NCBI GenBank assembly: GCA_024516035.1
Contig: JAMCCL010000017.1
Coordinates: 124,001 to 188,000, forward strand
Length of the DNA: 64,000 bases
Reading direction: 5' to 3'
From: Bactericera cockerelli
Taxonomy: Eukaryota; Arthropoda; Insecta; Hemiptera; Triozidae
In this document: positions 44,217 to 55,320 of the stretch, piece after piece
How positions within the stretch are numbered: the first letter of the stretch is position 1
Layout: each line of letters starts with the position of its first letter
The notes under the pieces: generated by a model
The model's input: the letters and a program-made list of their open reading frames with translations, nothing else
Databases searched by the model: none
What the model was told of the DNA's origin: nothing
Made by a program: the position numbers and the translations under genes

Positions 44217-45864
44217 TACAGGGTGTCCCACCAAACTTGGACACCTCAAATTACTCGGCCCCTGAAAGAGTTTTTGAAAAATAAAAAAATCTAGGGTACA
44301 TGTGCTAATTATGAGGTTTCAGTTATGAATTTTTTTTTTATACAGGGTGGTTCAAAAGTCAGAAATTGAGGTGTCAACTTTCGATTTTTAAATGGATCGA
44401 CCTGAATTTTATTTGATAATTTTACTTCTAAATGATTCCTGAGTACTTTTTTAAACAAAAATATTACATACAGGGTGGTTTTTTTTTCTAAATCGTGAAT
44501 AACTCAAGTTCGGTTAATTTTTTCGATAACAAGAATAGAATGTGTTTGTGTAATGAATCCACGCACTTTCAATTGGCATCAAAAATTTTTATACAGGGTG
44601 GTTCACAAGTGAAACAATAACTTGATTTTTTTTAAAACCTAGTTTTTTTTAATTTTTTATTTAGGATTAATAATTCTCGTCTAATTTTACAAATTTTTCG
44701 TTAGTCATATTGAAAAACAAAACTAAAGTGTTGTACAGGGTGAGACATAATTTTTTTGTAACACCCTGTATATGGGCAGTCAAAGAGACGCAAAATTAAA
44801 TATAAAGACTAAATATGCAAGAAAAACTTTGATTTTTAATTAAACTAAAAAGTTATGGTGTTTTAACTAATATTGTCGCATGGACCACCCTGTAGATATT
44901 TTCTTAAACTATCATGTAGGTACTCTAAGTTGTATAAAATTCAACGAACACTTCGAATCATGTTGGAAAAACAAGTAAAAAACACGAATTTGAAGCCATT
45001 TTCAATTTGGTGTCCACACTGAATGATTTTAAAACTTGAAATAAAAAATTGGTAGGTGTTGACACAAAATTGAGCATGGCTTTTGAAATTCATTTTTTTT
45101 TCTTTCAGATTTGGACTCCTCGTTGAATTTTAGACAGTTTCGACTACCCATATGATGGTTTAAGAAAATATCTACAGGGTGGTCCATGCGACAATATTAG
45201 TTAAAACACCATAACTTTTTAGTTTAATTAAAAATCAAAGTTTTTCTTGCATATTTAGTCTTCATATTTAATTTTGCGTCTCTTTGACTGCCCATATACA
45301 GGGTGTTACAAAAAAAATATGTCTCACCCTGTACAACACTTTAGTTTTGTTTTTCAATATGACTAACGAAAAATGTGTATAATTAGACGAGAATTATTAA
45401 TTCTAAATAAAAAATTAAAAAAACTCGGTTTTAAAAAAAATCAAGTCATTATTTCACTTGTGAACCACCCTGTATAAAATTTTTTGATGCCAATTGAAAG
45501 TGCGTGTATTCATTACACAAACACATTCTATTCTTGTTATCGAAACAATTAACCGAACTTGAGTTATTCAAGATTTAGAAAAAAAATTGGTCGAAAAAAA
45601 ACCACCCTGTATGTAATATTTTTGTTTAAAAAAGTACTCAGGAATCATTTAGAAGTAAAATTATCAAATAAAATTCAGGTCGATCCATTTAAAAATCGAA
45701 AGTTGACACCTCAATTTCTGACTTTTGAACCACCCTGTATAAAAAAAATAATTCATAACTGAAACCGCATAATTAGCACATGTACCCTAGATTTTTTTAT
45801 TTTTCAAAAACTCTTTCAGGGGCCGAGTAATTTGAGGTGTCCAAGTTTGGTGGGACACCCTGTA
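44217..45864. mobile_element. Foldback element, copy 2 (complete, 1,648 bp)
   Basis: It starts TACAGGGTGTCCCACC and ends GGTGGGACACCCTGTA, next to TATA on both sides. The arms mirror each other across the whole length with a loop near 45040. Inside each arm TACAGGGTG or its complement recurs about every 100-140 bases (44340, 44470, 44590, 44735, 44765, 44885 in the left arm), so the arm is modular. No transposase frame. Confidence 0.9.
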
Positions 45865-46074
45865 TATAAAAAAAATATCTTTTTCGACCATACCTACTTC
45901 AAAAGAAATATAGAACAAATCTTGGAAATTTTGAAAGTATGTACAACAAGGGTGAGTTTATTGCTTCTAAATAAAACACGAGAAATATTGGACAGGACAT
46001 ATGAACATTGGTTTGTTTCACATTAGAGAATAAAAAAAATATTCACTTAGGTTTATTTGATAGAAAATTATGTT

Positions 46075-46375
46075 CAAATATGGGGTTAAGCTAAGTAGTT
46101 TGATGTGTAAGGTAAACATGGGGAATTCTATTATGGGGTTAAGTGAGGTAAATTACTATGGCAGATAAACATAGGGAATTCAAATATGGGTTAAGTGAGG
46201 TAAATTACTATATACGAGTAAACATAGGGAATTCTATTATGGGGTAAGTGAGGTAAATTACTATGTAAAATAAACATAGCGAATTCTATTATGGGGCTGA
46301 GTGAGGTAAATTACTATGTAAGATAAACACAGGGAATTCCAATATGGGTTAAGATAAGTAAACATAGGGTTGACC
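46075..46375. repeat. Tandem repeat, about 62 bp x 5
   Basis: Units contain AAACATAGGGAATTC, TATTATGGGGTTAAGTGAGG and TAAATTACTATG in the same order with small changes. Confidence 0.9.
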
Positions 46376-46589
46376 TACTTATTTTTATAGGGGAATAGTG
46401 TTAGGAGACAAAAAAATCCGAGAGGAAGTCATGCGTTATATTTACGGCAGAAAGGGACAGAGATTCAAGGTCGCTTGTAGGGTCGTCCAGCAGCACGGGT
46501 GTGCGTCCTGTGGCGCTTATGCTGAGTGGGACGAGCGGAGGTGGGACGAAAAGTCGGGACGATCGACGAGTCTCTTGCTACGCTGTTTA

Positions 46590-47126
46590 TAACCTCAATT
46601 GAGGCGCAGGACTGGGGTGATCTGAGAGCGGGGAGGAAGCAGAGGGTGTAGTCGATGAAGCGGGAGCAGCGTGGGGAACGGATGATGCAGTCGAGGTGGT
46701 AGCGAGAGCAGCATGTTGGCAACAGCAGCGGTGTGTAGCGTGTTCCGCTAGCGTCTCGAGCGCTGCAACTATCCGCTGGATCATCGCAGGAGCAAACTCG
46801 ATGGGGGGAGTTGTGGATCGGAGGGAAGGCGTGGTTGAAGTTGAAGAAGAACTAGATGAGGGTGTGACAGGGACTGGTTCAGGAGGTGAGCGGGTGACGA
46901 TTCTGATGGATAAATTCAAGGGTGCAGGGGGTCCTTCGGGTTCGTCTAGGTTTGTGTAGTCCGCTGGGGAACACAGGCTCATGTGAGACGTAGCGGGGGA
47001 TACCATGCGGGGAAAGTTCGGAGGTGAAAGAAAGTGGGCTTGGCTGATCGCCTCGAATAGCGAGTCTAGGCTCATTTCAATTATTATCGTTATTCTAGGG
47101 GAAATAGAAAGTGTTTGACGGCCCAT
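46590..47126 (-). CDS. Pro/Ser/Thr-rich ORF in a GC-rich island
   Basis: A 179-codon frame with MSLDSLFEAISQAHFLSPPN, a CtBP-like PLNLS motif (APLNLSIRIV), a Ser/Thr run, IQRIVAALETLAEHATH, CCCQHAAL and an Ala/Ser/Pro tail. An overlapping frame (46722-46465) is Arg-rich (HKRHRTHTRAAGRPYKRP). The stretch is clearly GC-richer than both flanks. It could be the N-terminal gag-like ORF of a retroelement or a decayed gene start. I do not recognise it. Confidence 0.3.
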
Positions 47127-47129
47127 TAC

Positions 47130-48355
47130 GGTAATTGACAGGCAGTCGACAAATAATTAGGTTAGAGGGCAGACGAAGTTTGATAGAGATATATTTGTTA
47201 TGTTATTTTCATATTAGCGATCTGGTGCTGTTAAGTAACTTATTTAGCACCGTTTACTTAATGCACATGTCACTATTCAAGGAAACAAATTAGAAAGTTT
47301 TAATTTGATTCGGTTAAGCCTTGTAATAGATTAAGGAGATCGCAAAGGTTTCTAATGGACAAAATGGTTTAGTTGGCATAAATGCGGAATTGTTTATTTT
47401 AAAAAACTGTTTTGGGAAAAGTAATGTAGCTTAGAGTTGGGATTGTAAATTATAGTTTAGGTTAGACAATAATAATAAAAAAGTTGGGTTGTTAGATGAT
47501 ATGATTTAAAGGTAAGAAATTATTTGCACTGCACCACACACACAGACTGGAAACACAACGAGGGAAACTTAACACGGACGGACTAGGGGTATTTAAACAG
47601 ACATGAAAAAGATCGCGATTTAGAGTTTAAAAAATTGTTCTGAGTAGCGTGGACTAATTGTCGAAGAAGGTTGGGAAGGGACTGCTCGATAGGTGAAAAA
47701 ATCGGGGGTATTTATAGGAAAATTAAGGATAGGGAGAATACATAGATCCAGCCATTTTAACCACGGAAAAGATGGGTAAAGATAGGATGTGTAAAAGAAA
47801 CATAGGGATAAAAGATCAAGGTAAAGAAATATGGGGAAACGTAGGGATGAATAGGGTAGTAAACCATGGGGTAGTACACAAAGGTAGGATACGTAATATC
47901 AGTTATGGGGCCTGGTTTAGATTAGCAGGTTGACAAATATGGGGAGGAGTAAGGAAGTTTGAGGTGATTCATAACGTTAAAAAGATAGGGAGAAATGTGT
48001 GTGGTTCAGTTAGTCAATTATTGGCTTTGATTTGTTATTAGGATTTTGTTTATTTTTTGTTAAAATTTAGGCATTTGCGGAAAGGCGATAGGTCGTAACG
48101 CATGAACTTTTCTGTCAATTTTTGAGGCGGAAAATAAAATATTTTGCTAGCTTCTCTTCTTTCCAATCTTTCAAATGATACCAGCTTCACACATGTAAAC
48201 AAAGTGGATCTTTGAAAATTTTGCCGCTTAGTTTCAGAAATTGAGAAGCTGGAGCTTTTGAAGAGTGAAATTTCCATTAGATATTCAATGATTGATAATG
48301 TCTAAAAGAGCAAAATTATCTGAAAATCTTAGAGAACATTCTGAGGAAATAGACG
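47130..48355. other. No gene recognised
   Basis: Purine-rich on the plus strand, with many GGGTAA, ATAGGG and CATAGGG phrases resembling the 62-bp repeat further left. No open frame with support. Confidence 0.4.
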
Positions 48356-48761
48356 AAATGAATGTGGGTAATCCTAAAAGAGCTAACTGACAAAACTGTT
48401 TTTTTTTTCAGGGGAATGGAAAAACTGTTATATTTTTTTATTTTTATAGATATGAAGTTAACATTTAAGTATGATGTAGGTACTTTGGGTATACATTGGT
48501 CTGCCAAATTTTGTAAGCCTACCTATTTCAGAAAAAAAAAAAATCACTAAAATTTGAAAAAACCAGAAGAAGCTATGTGCATAGTACAATTATTACTAAT
48601 AGAGCTATCTGCCCAAGCAATATTACCAAAGAGCTATCTATATCAGAACAATACTTTTATTAAGCATTTTTAATGATGCATTTTCAAAGAGACGAACTAA
48701 AAATTTCACTGAAAACCTAAAACAATAAAGATAATGAAATTAGGTACTTATACATTATTTT

Positions 48762-50981
48762 TTATGGATGTCCTAGAGATAGAAGTTTCTTGTAATATGG
48801 CTTGTTCTTTCTCTTTATGAATCTTAACATAGGTAAAATGTCCTTCCTTTTATTGTCACTGAGTGGGATTTCTGTAGGTAATCCCTCAAAGATAGTGTCT
48901 TGAAGATCAACATTGAAATTACGAGTACATACATTTATATCAGTGAATGAAACCAAGTCATTGAAGGAGTTTTTCACAGCTACGATACCAGGCTTGTTTA
49001 TTTCTACCTTTAGAACAGACACCTGTGTAATTTTTAGTTTATCTGTTTGAATGGCATCTCTAGATGCTTTGTCAAAGTTAAGGAATTTGTTGCCCATGTC
49101 CAACACCTTGAAAGGCTTTGATGGCCTAGCAGATATTATATCTTTTTTCACATCATTCACTACTTGAGCTCGAGAGACTTTCCAGCGCTTTTCAATAAGC
49201 GCAAAATCTCTATCCGCATCCGAAAAGCTGTGTCCAGACACAAGAAACTTGTGTTCAATCGAATTAAACATCCCGGATGATACCATGTACATGTATAAGA
49301 AAACCATCATGCGGTTTTTAATTTGGCCGCAGCAATTGTCACTCCAAATGACCAGTTTCTTCTTATGGGTAATGTGGAAGTGGTTGAAAGCTTGAAATAG
49401 GCATGATGCCATCTCATTTCCTCCTCGAGATCCTTGCCCTTCATGCCATAGACACATTACTGACTCTCCTGTATCACAAACGTGAATTCCAAAGTTATAG
49501 CATGATAACTGGCGGGAATAGTACATGTTACTGTGCGTTAACTTTGGAAGGGAAAATACCTTCTGTAGATCTATTACCACAGTACATGTATCGCTTGCAG
49601 GAAGTGTAGAAGAGGCAGAGTCACTTTGGATTTTATTTTTAGCGCTTTGTACTTTCCTGTGGTGCAATTCAATATCGTGCTTTGCTTTTTTAGATAATTT
49701 CTTGTTGGGGCTTTTCTGTTCAGCATTCAGAATATCACATGTCCTGCAAGTGTCCACTCTTGGCTTTCTAAATCTTAGATTTGGGAACTCTGCCTTGAAT
49801 ACACGTATGTAGAATTTCAGTGATACTTGGCTGGCAGGGTGTTTCTTTTTGAATGCCCGCAAAAGAAGGGAGTAGTTTAGATCCTGGCTGAGATATTCAA
49901 AATTGTTTGTTTCCCTTGAATAATGACTAGGTTCTGAAGGGATAGACTTAATGTGCCTCTTCACCTGGTCCCTATCATGTTTAAATTTATCACCTTTCTT
50001 CTTTTTCTTGACAATGTTCTCAATCTTTTTGGATGATTTAATTCCAAAGATATCCATGAATGTTTTTTTACAAACTCTGGCAAATTCTCCAGATTCCTTC
50101 GGGACAAAAAAAGTTACACTGCACTGTCGACGACTTGAAGCTTCATCAGTTGTACGTCTGTTCACGTTCAAAATAGTCATGTTGGACATCAGGTAGTTTC
50201 CTTGTTCATTATTATTGAGAGTGTGGAATTCCTTGAACAACTTAACCTTCTGACTATGTTCTACATCCTTGCACTCAAAAAAACATTTGCAGGTCACCTG
50301 TGAAAAATGAAAAAAAAAAAAAAATTAAGTCTTCCTATAAATTTTTTCTATCTTGAACCGTTAAAAAAATCTGATGTGAACATCACACGACTTTCCTTAT
50401 CTTGATAAACACTATCAAATGCCAAAAACTTGTTAACAGACACACAGACTAGACACACACCCCAATGGCTGAAACCTATTTTTTGGTATCTAGTGGCCAT
50501 GATTCGTCCAGAAATGTGAAAAACTGAGAAGGTCAAATTTTGGGCGAATACAATACTTTCCTTCCTATTATATAGGATAAGGAAAGTAAAAACGGCGAAA
50601 ATGTGAAAATGGGTAGGTCAAATTTCAGCCGATTTCAGTACTGTCCATATTTTAACCTAAAAAACTTACTCAGCCTCTGTGGTCTAGTGGTTAGTGCACT
50701 GAACTTGTGCCCAGGAGGCTCAGGTTCGAATAAATTTGTCCCTGTGATTTGGATGTTGCAACAAGCACCTAACTATTACAACGGGGAAACATAATATATC
50801 ATAACCATAAGAAACTTACCGCTAGTTGGGGCAGTTCCTTTGCCGGGATTACTCTCACAGAACTGGTCATGTATGTTTGACCAGATACTCTCAACCTCGA
50901 CTGCCGCTTTTTGAAGTTCTTGCTCGGACTACTTCTTGTGGTAGGAAAAGCTTTTTCCAGCTGCTCTTTGGAGAGCGACAT
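48762..50981 (-). CDS. CGGQN-family transposase-like protein 4, intact
   Basis: Exon 1 from ATG at 50981 (MSLSKEQLEKAF, basic KKRQSRLR) ends GCG|GTAAGT at 50822; an in-frame lead with CSHC lies upstream at 51014 and could belong to an earlier exon. Exon 2, 50297-48762, follows TTTTCACAG in phase and is open for 512 codons: CKCFFECKDV, ARVCKKTFMDIFGI, RKPRVDTCRTCDIL, then the core VVIDLQKVFSLPKL (Asp), WSDNCCGQIKNRM (Asp 77 residues on), HKFLVSGHSFSDADRDFALI with EKRWK. It ends in a basic region and PLSDNKRKDILPMLRFIKRK. The usual CGGQN is CCGQI here. I infer a DDE/D-type transposase because it is the only gene between matching termini. Confidence 0.75.
50671..50790 (+). mobile_element. Short tRNA-like SINE in the element 4 intron
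   Basis: CAGCCTCTGTGGTCTAGTGG and CAGGTTCGAATAAA give A- and B-box-like blocks, followed by TTTGGATGTTGCAACAAGCA. No long A tail. Confidence 0.65.
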
Positions 50982-51374
50982 CCTGTGATTGAACTTTTCA
51001 GCACAGTGTGAACACTTTGTCACTAAAAGCTAATTGTGTTATTCTTATTTATCTTAACTTTGTCACTACTATCAGTTTAGTTGCAACGACAATAATAACA
51101 GAACCTAATCAAAACAAACATTGAACAGAACTGAATGTTGAGGGCATCTGACAGGATTAGCGTGCTTGTAGATAGCTCTTTTAGATCTACATTACCATGT
51201 TCAATTACCCCTGGCGCTATCTTGGGGAATTTTTTTAAATTTTTTGAGTTCGAATACTGACATAGCTCTTCTTGCATTGCATGTGCGCTTGTAGATAGCT
51301 TCATTTTCTACAATAAAATCATTTTCGAAAATTTGTCAGTTAGCTACCTGACCCACTTAGGATTACCCACATTC

Positions 51375-51960
51375 AAATACTCAATGGTAAGTCCATAGTA
51401 CTCTTAGCAGCTTATTTTGTTTCACAAAAAAGAGACTTTCATGGTATGTCTGTCCTTATCTAACACATTGTTACAAATGGTGTTGACAGAGATAGAAGAA
51501 AATTACACAGTGTGTTACATGGAGAAACAAGGCATTTGATACTTGTTTGGGAAACTTGGCTCTGCTCTAATTTTTTTCATAGAGTGATAAGTCATTGTCA
51601 TTTATCTGACCTTTGACTAATCACCCTTCTATAATTTACAGAAGGATGGTAAATCACATTTTTACTACAAAAGTATGAAAGTATTATTTTGTTGACCGTT
51701 TTTCTTTCTATAATTTGTAGAGCAGAGGCAGGCTGCCAAACAATTTCCAGTCCAAAATGACTAATAGTATAGAAATGATGATATTACCATACCTTACCTA
51801 ACCTAAAAGTGCCAGAACCAAACAATTACCAAAAAAAGTTTCATTTCATGAAGAAAAAAACTGTAATATGGCATAAAATAAAAATAATAAAGCAACCACA
51901 AAACGCTCAAAGGTCACCTTACCGGTGTCCAATTTTAACAAATTTGTTCCGGATTTGTAC
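51375..51960. other. No gene recognised
   Basis: AT-rich spacer between element 4 and the Harbinger remnant. Confidence 0.4.
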
Positions 51961-51969
51961 TATTTGCTC

Positions 51970-52430
51970 ACTCTACGAGCCCGTTCACACCAAAACAGTT
52001 TTTACTGGAACAGTTTTTTTACTGTGTCCAGTAAAAAAACTGTTTCTCAGAGTGCGTTCACACAGGCTACAAACAGTATTTTTACTGGTCCTACTTTTCC
52101 ATGCTTTTCTTTATGTTCATTCGTGATAAAGCCTTTGAACGTGATGGATGTGAATACATTAATGCTTTTGTACTGGTACCGGCAACGACAACGAAGGAAT
52201 AAGAGAAGATGGTGGAATCATCCCATAGTGGCACAAAGGTATCAAAAAGGAGCATTTCTAAATTTAATGTGTGAATTAAGAAGGGAGCATGTGAAGTTTT
52301 TCAATTATTTTCGAATGTCCGCCGCTTCCTTTGATGAGTTGTTAGCACGAGTACAATCTGACATACGGAAAAAGGACACAAATTACAGACGGAGCATAAG
52401 TCCTGAAGAACAACTAGCAATTTGTTTGAG
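51970..52430 (+). pseudogene. PIF/Harbinger transposase, first exon only, with left terminus
   Basis: GAGCCCGTTCACACC at 51978 followed by CAGTTTTTACTGG, and a second GCGTTCACACAGG with the same tail at 52054, look like a Harbinger end. ATG at 52144 opens RRNKRRWWNHPIVAQRY, FLNLMCELRREHVKFFNYFR, MSAASFDELLARVQSDIRKK and ISPEEQLAICLR, the N-terminal block of HARBI1-like nucleases, ending at a donor AG|GTAAGT. No further exons follow. Confidence 0.75.
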
Positions 52431-52753
52431 GTAAGTACGACTTTTCAATCCCAATCAGCTGTTTCTGATAAATTAATTTCTGATTTATTTCTGATATAGT
52501 AGGTAGCCGGTTTGAAGGGGTCCTAATTGACCTTAAACCATTTTTCTCCCTCGAGGAAGTAAGAATTTTCCACCAGAAAGTTAATTTTTTTTTAAATGCC
52601 TTTAGAAAGAATTAACATGTATTTTTATTAGAAATTAAATTATTTATTGTTACAAAAAAGTTTAAACAAAGAATGTGTGAAAAATCAATTTTGACAATGT
52701 GTAAAGAAAACGATGTATCAGGCATTTTCATGTACTTTAGCTTAGATACCAAT

Positions 52754-53130
52754 TCAGATATTGAAGTACGACAATTCAGAGTCAATTGAAGCATATGAGA
52801 CATTTGAAAAGGGGGATGGAGTACTTGAAATAGGTGTAGGGATGTATTCGTTTAGCCGATTATAATCGCTGGACTTGTGCTTTTGAGATTTTATCTTTTG
52901 TAAAAGGTTAATCACACCGGCTTGGAACTCCAAGGTTTGGTCATCATCTAACTTATTCAGAGATGGCAGGAGACCTTTGATGAATGTAATGTGGGGGTTC
53001 TCTTCAGCATTGGGACTGGCCTTTTTTTCAGGGGGGTTCATTTGTTGATCCAAGAACTTCATCATTTTGTTGTCAATTTCGTTTCTTGCAGGATTTTTCT
53101 TTCTTTTAGTAGTAGTTTCAGAAGGTTTTA
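52754..53130 (-). pseudogene. MADF-BESS protein, C-terminal exon
   Basis: The minus strand encodes RKKNPARNEIDNKMMKFLDQ, FIKGLLPSLNKLDDDQTLEF, QAGVINLLQKIKSQ and a Ser/Pro/Tyr tail. The second and third segments have the BESS motif pattern (protein interaction) of MADF proteins, which act as second ORFs in Harbinger elements. Convergent with the transposase exon at 52.1 kb, as expected for one element. The MADF exon is absent; a SINE lies where it should start. Confidence 0.55.
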
Positions 53131-53161
53131 ATTATATTGTATTTATATATTTATTAATCAT

Positions 53162-53447
53162 CAGCTCCCATGGTGCAGTGGTCATTACAATCGCCTTGCA
53201 CGCGGGAGACCTGGGTTCAATTCTGGGCGGGGTTGAAAAATTTGTAACTTGCAAATGATCATCTTTGTGATTGGATGTAACGGGGCCAACACAGCCTTGT
53301 GACGAAAATGAGTAGCTATGCATAATAAATCCCATAGCGACCAGTGTCAGCTTCAGGAAAAAAGATATAAAGGAAAAAAGATAATGGAAATCTACTGAAG
53401 CGGCAATGAGCACTAAAATTGTGATAGTATTATAACACAATGAAACG
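53162..53447 (+). mobile_element. tRNA-derived SINE
   Basis: CAGCTCCCATGGTGCAGTGG, B box GGGTTCAATTC, then a body with TGACGAAAATGAGTAGCTA and GCGACCAGTGTCAGC, ending ACTAAAATTGTGATAG. Related to the SINE family at 17.5, 22.7 and 41.9 kb, with a different head. Confidence 0.85.
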
Positions 53448-53469
53448 CATTTATTTATTTTTTCTTTCA

Positions 53470-55127
53470 GAGAGTTTGGACTGTGATGTTGAAGATTCAC
53501 TTGACAATGATCTACAAGATAATTTGGAAGCAGAGGAACATGATGAAAATGATGACGTTTCACAGCATATGGACCAAGAATCAAATGGGGCTCACGGACC
53601 TGAAAATGATGATAGTGACAGTGACTTTGATGATGTAAATGCTAGTGATACCAGTGCTGATTATTCACAATGGAAAAAATGGAATCCGGGAGATCCAATG
53701 CCACCTTTTCATCAAGACTTTCAATTTCCATTTGCAGAGGATACAGGATACCATCCTTCTTTAGATCATATCCCTATCAGAGAAGTGGACTTTTTCACAC
53801 TCCTCTTTTCCAATGATATCTTGGATAGCATTGTAGAGGAAACAAACAGGTTTGCAGAGATGAGGGTAATGCAGAACACCCCATTAACAAAAAGTTCTAT
53901 CTGGCGATACTGGAAACCTTTAACTAGAAATTTATTGGTGGCATTATTGCTATGTCATTGAACAATAAGACTTCATCAATTGAAGATTATTTCTCCAATG
54001 ATTGGGTTGACAATCAACCATTCTTCAAATCAGTGTTTTCAAGAAATCACTTTATGCTAATTTTTTGGAATTTACAAATAGCTGGTAGACTTCCTGGCAA
54101 CTCAATGAGCCAAAGAACTAAAAGTTTCAAAGTAAGAGACTACTTGAAGAAACTTGAGACCAACTTTATCGAATATTATACCCCTAGTCAATTTATTTCA
54201 ATTGATGAATGTACTATTGGTTTTAAAGGTCGTGTATCATTCAGAGTGTACAACAAAGATAAACCTCAAAAATGGGGCAATAAAGTATATGCTATGGCTG
54301 ATGCAAGAAACGGGTATGTAACTTCCGTAGAACCATACTTTGGAAAACCAAAAACTGAGGTACTCCGGCATCCAGAACTTCCTGTCACCGCACGAGTGGT
54401 ATTAACTCTGTCCCAAAAGCTTCAAGATTTTCCAAATAAAGGCATTGGTTACCACATTTATATTGTCAGATTTTATTCTAGCATCACTTTGTGTGAGGAA
54501 TTATCAAAAAAAAAAAAAAAAAAAATGTATGTGACTGGTACGGCTATGTCCAATAGGCAAAAGTTGCCACCAGATGTTAGAAGAAAAAATGAAAATGGCA
54601 CCTGCTGAACTACTGGGATTCTATGATGAGAAGAACAACAACAGAGTAACAGTATGGAAAGACAAACGAACAGTGTTAATGTTGTCAAACTACTATGACT
54701 TCTCAGTAAAAGAGGTTACTCGGAAAACCAAGGACAAAGGCGTATAGATAGACGAAACTATTGAGAAACCTATTGTAATATGTGAGTATAATCAGTATAT
54801 GGGTGGTGTAGACACTGCAGATCACTACACAACAACGTATTCTTTCCAGAGGAAAACTTCGAAGTGGTGGCGAAAAATTTTCTTTTGGTCTTTAGATGTT
54901 ACAATAGTTGAGCTTATCTTTTGTACAAATGCAGTGATCCAAATTTGAGAAATGTGAGATCTCTTAACTTTAGAAAAAAATTAATGGTCCAACTTGTTGG
55001 ATCGGAACGGGTCTCAATTGCGCCTGTAGGTCATGACGAACTTGTGTATTCAGCATTGAGGCAACCCGCGGTGAGCGGCGGACTTCTTGGACAATGGCCT
55101 TGGGTAGATTTCTTCCATGTGAAGTAG
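53470..55127 (+). pseudogene. piggyBac transposase 2, degraded
   Basis: After a TTTCAG acceptor the exon encodes an acidic leader (SLDCDVEDSLDNDL), FPFAEDTGYHPSLDHIPIRE, DFFTLLFSNDILDSIVEETN. A frame break near 53925 leads into IAMSLNNKTSSIEDYFSNDW, FISIDECTIGFKGRVSFRVY (first Asp) and KPQKWGNKVYAMADARNGYV. The second Asp position is Val (HIYIVRFYSS). A further shift at the A6 run near 54585, a TAG near 54746 and another shift near 54920 follow; YNQYMGGVDTADHYTT (third Asp) and NPN-type C-terminal RSLNFRKKLMVQLVGS are recognisable. Non-functional. Confidence 0.85.
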
Positions 55128-55320
55128 ATGGCGTAGTGGTAGTAGAAGGGGCTTTTTCTCCTTTCCGAGGCGTAGATGCAACTATAAATTGACAAAAAAG
55201 GGGGAGAAATGGCAACAGTGTTAAGGTGAAATCACACAATATGTCATACATGCCATACTAGTGGTTCTGTGAACTGTAAACCTCACACAGATTCAACTGT
55301 CACATTATAAATCGTCGTTC

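Larger units (their letters stand above)
48360..51374 (-). mobile_element. Element 4: complete CGGQN-family DNA transposon
   Basis: Both ends begin GAATGTGGGTAATCCTAA (right one reversed), with AGCTAACTGACAAA shared further in. AAAT lies directly outside both (48356-48359 and 51375-51378) as a 4-bp target duplication. A motif AGCTATCT or its complement recurs inside each end (48610, 48650; 51170, 51215, 51260, 51295). Size 3,015 bp. It contains one spliced, uninterrupted gene and a SINE in the intron. Confidence 0.85.

Noticed and set aside
46046..46380. CRISPR-like array
   Set aside because: Units are contiguous and similar throughout, with no unique spacers; a simple tandem repeat in a eukaryotic context.
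52600..53065. Continuation of the Harbinger nuclease on the plus strand
   Set aside because: No plus-strand frame has nuclease motifs; the coding signal is on the minus strand and is MADF-BESS-like.
54970..55251. 93-codon minus-strand frame
   Set aside because: Antisense to the C-terminal part of piggyBac 2 with no motif of its own.
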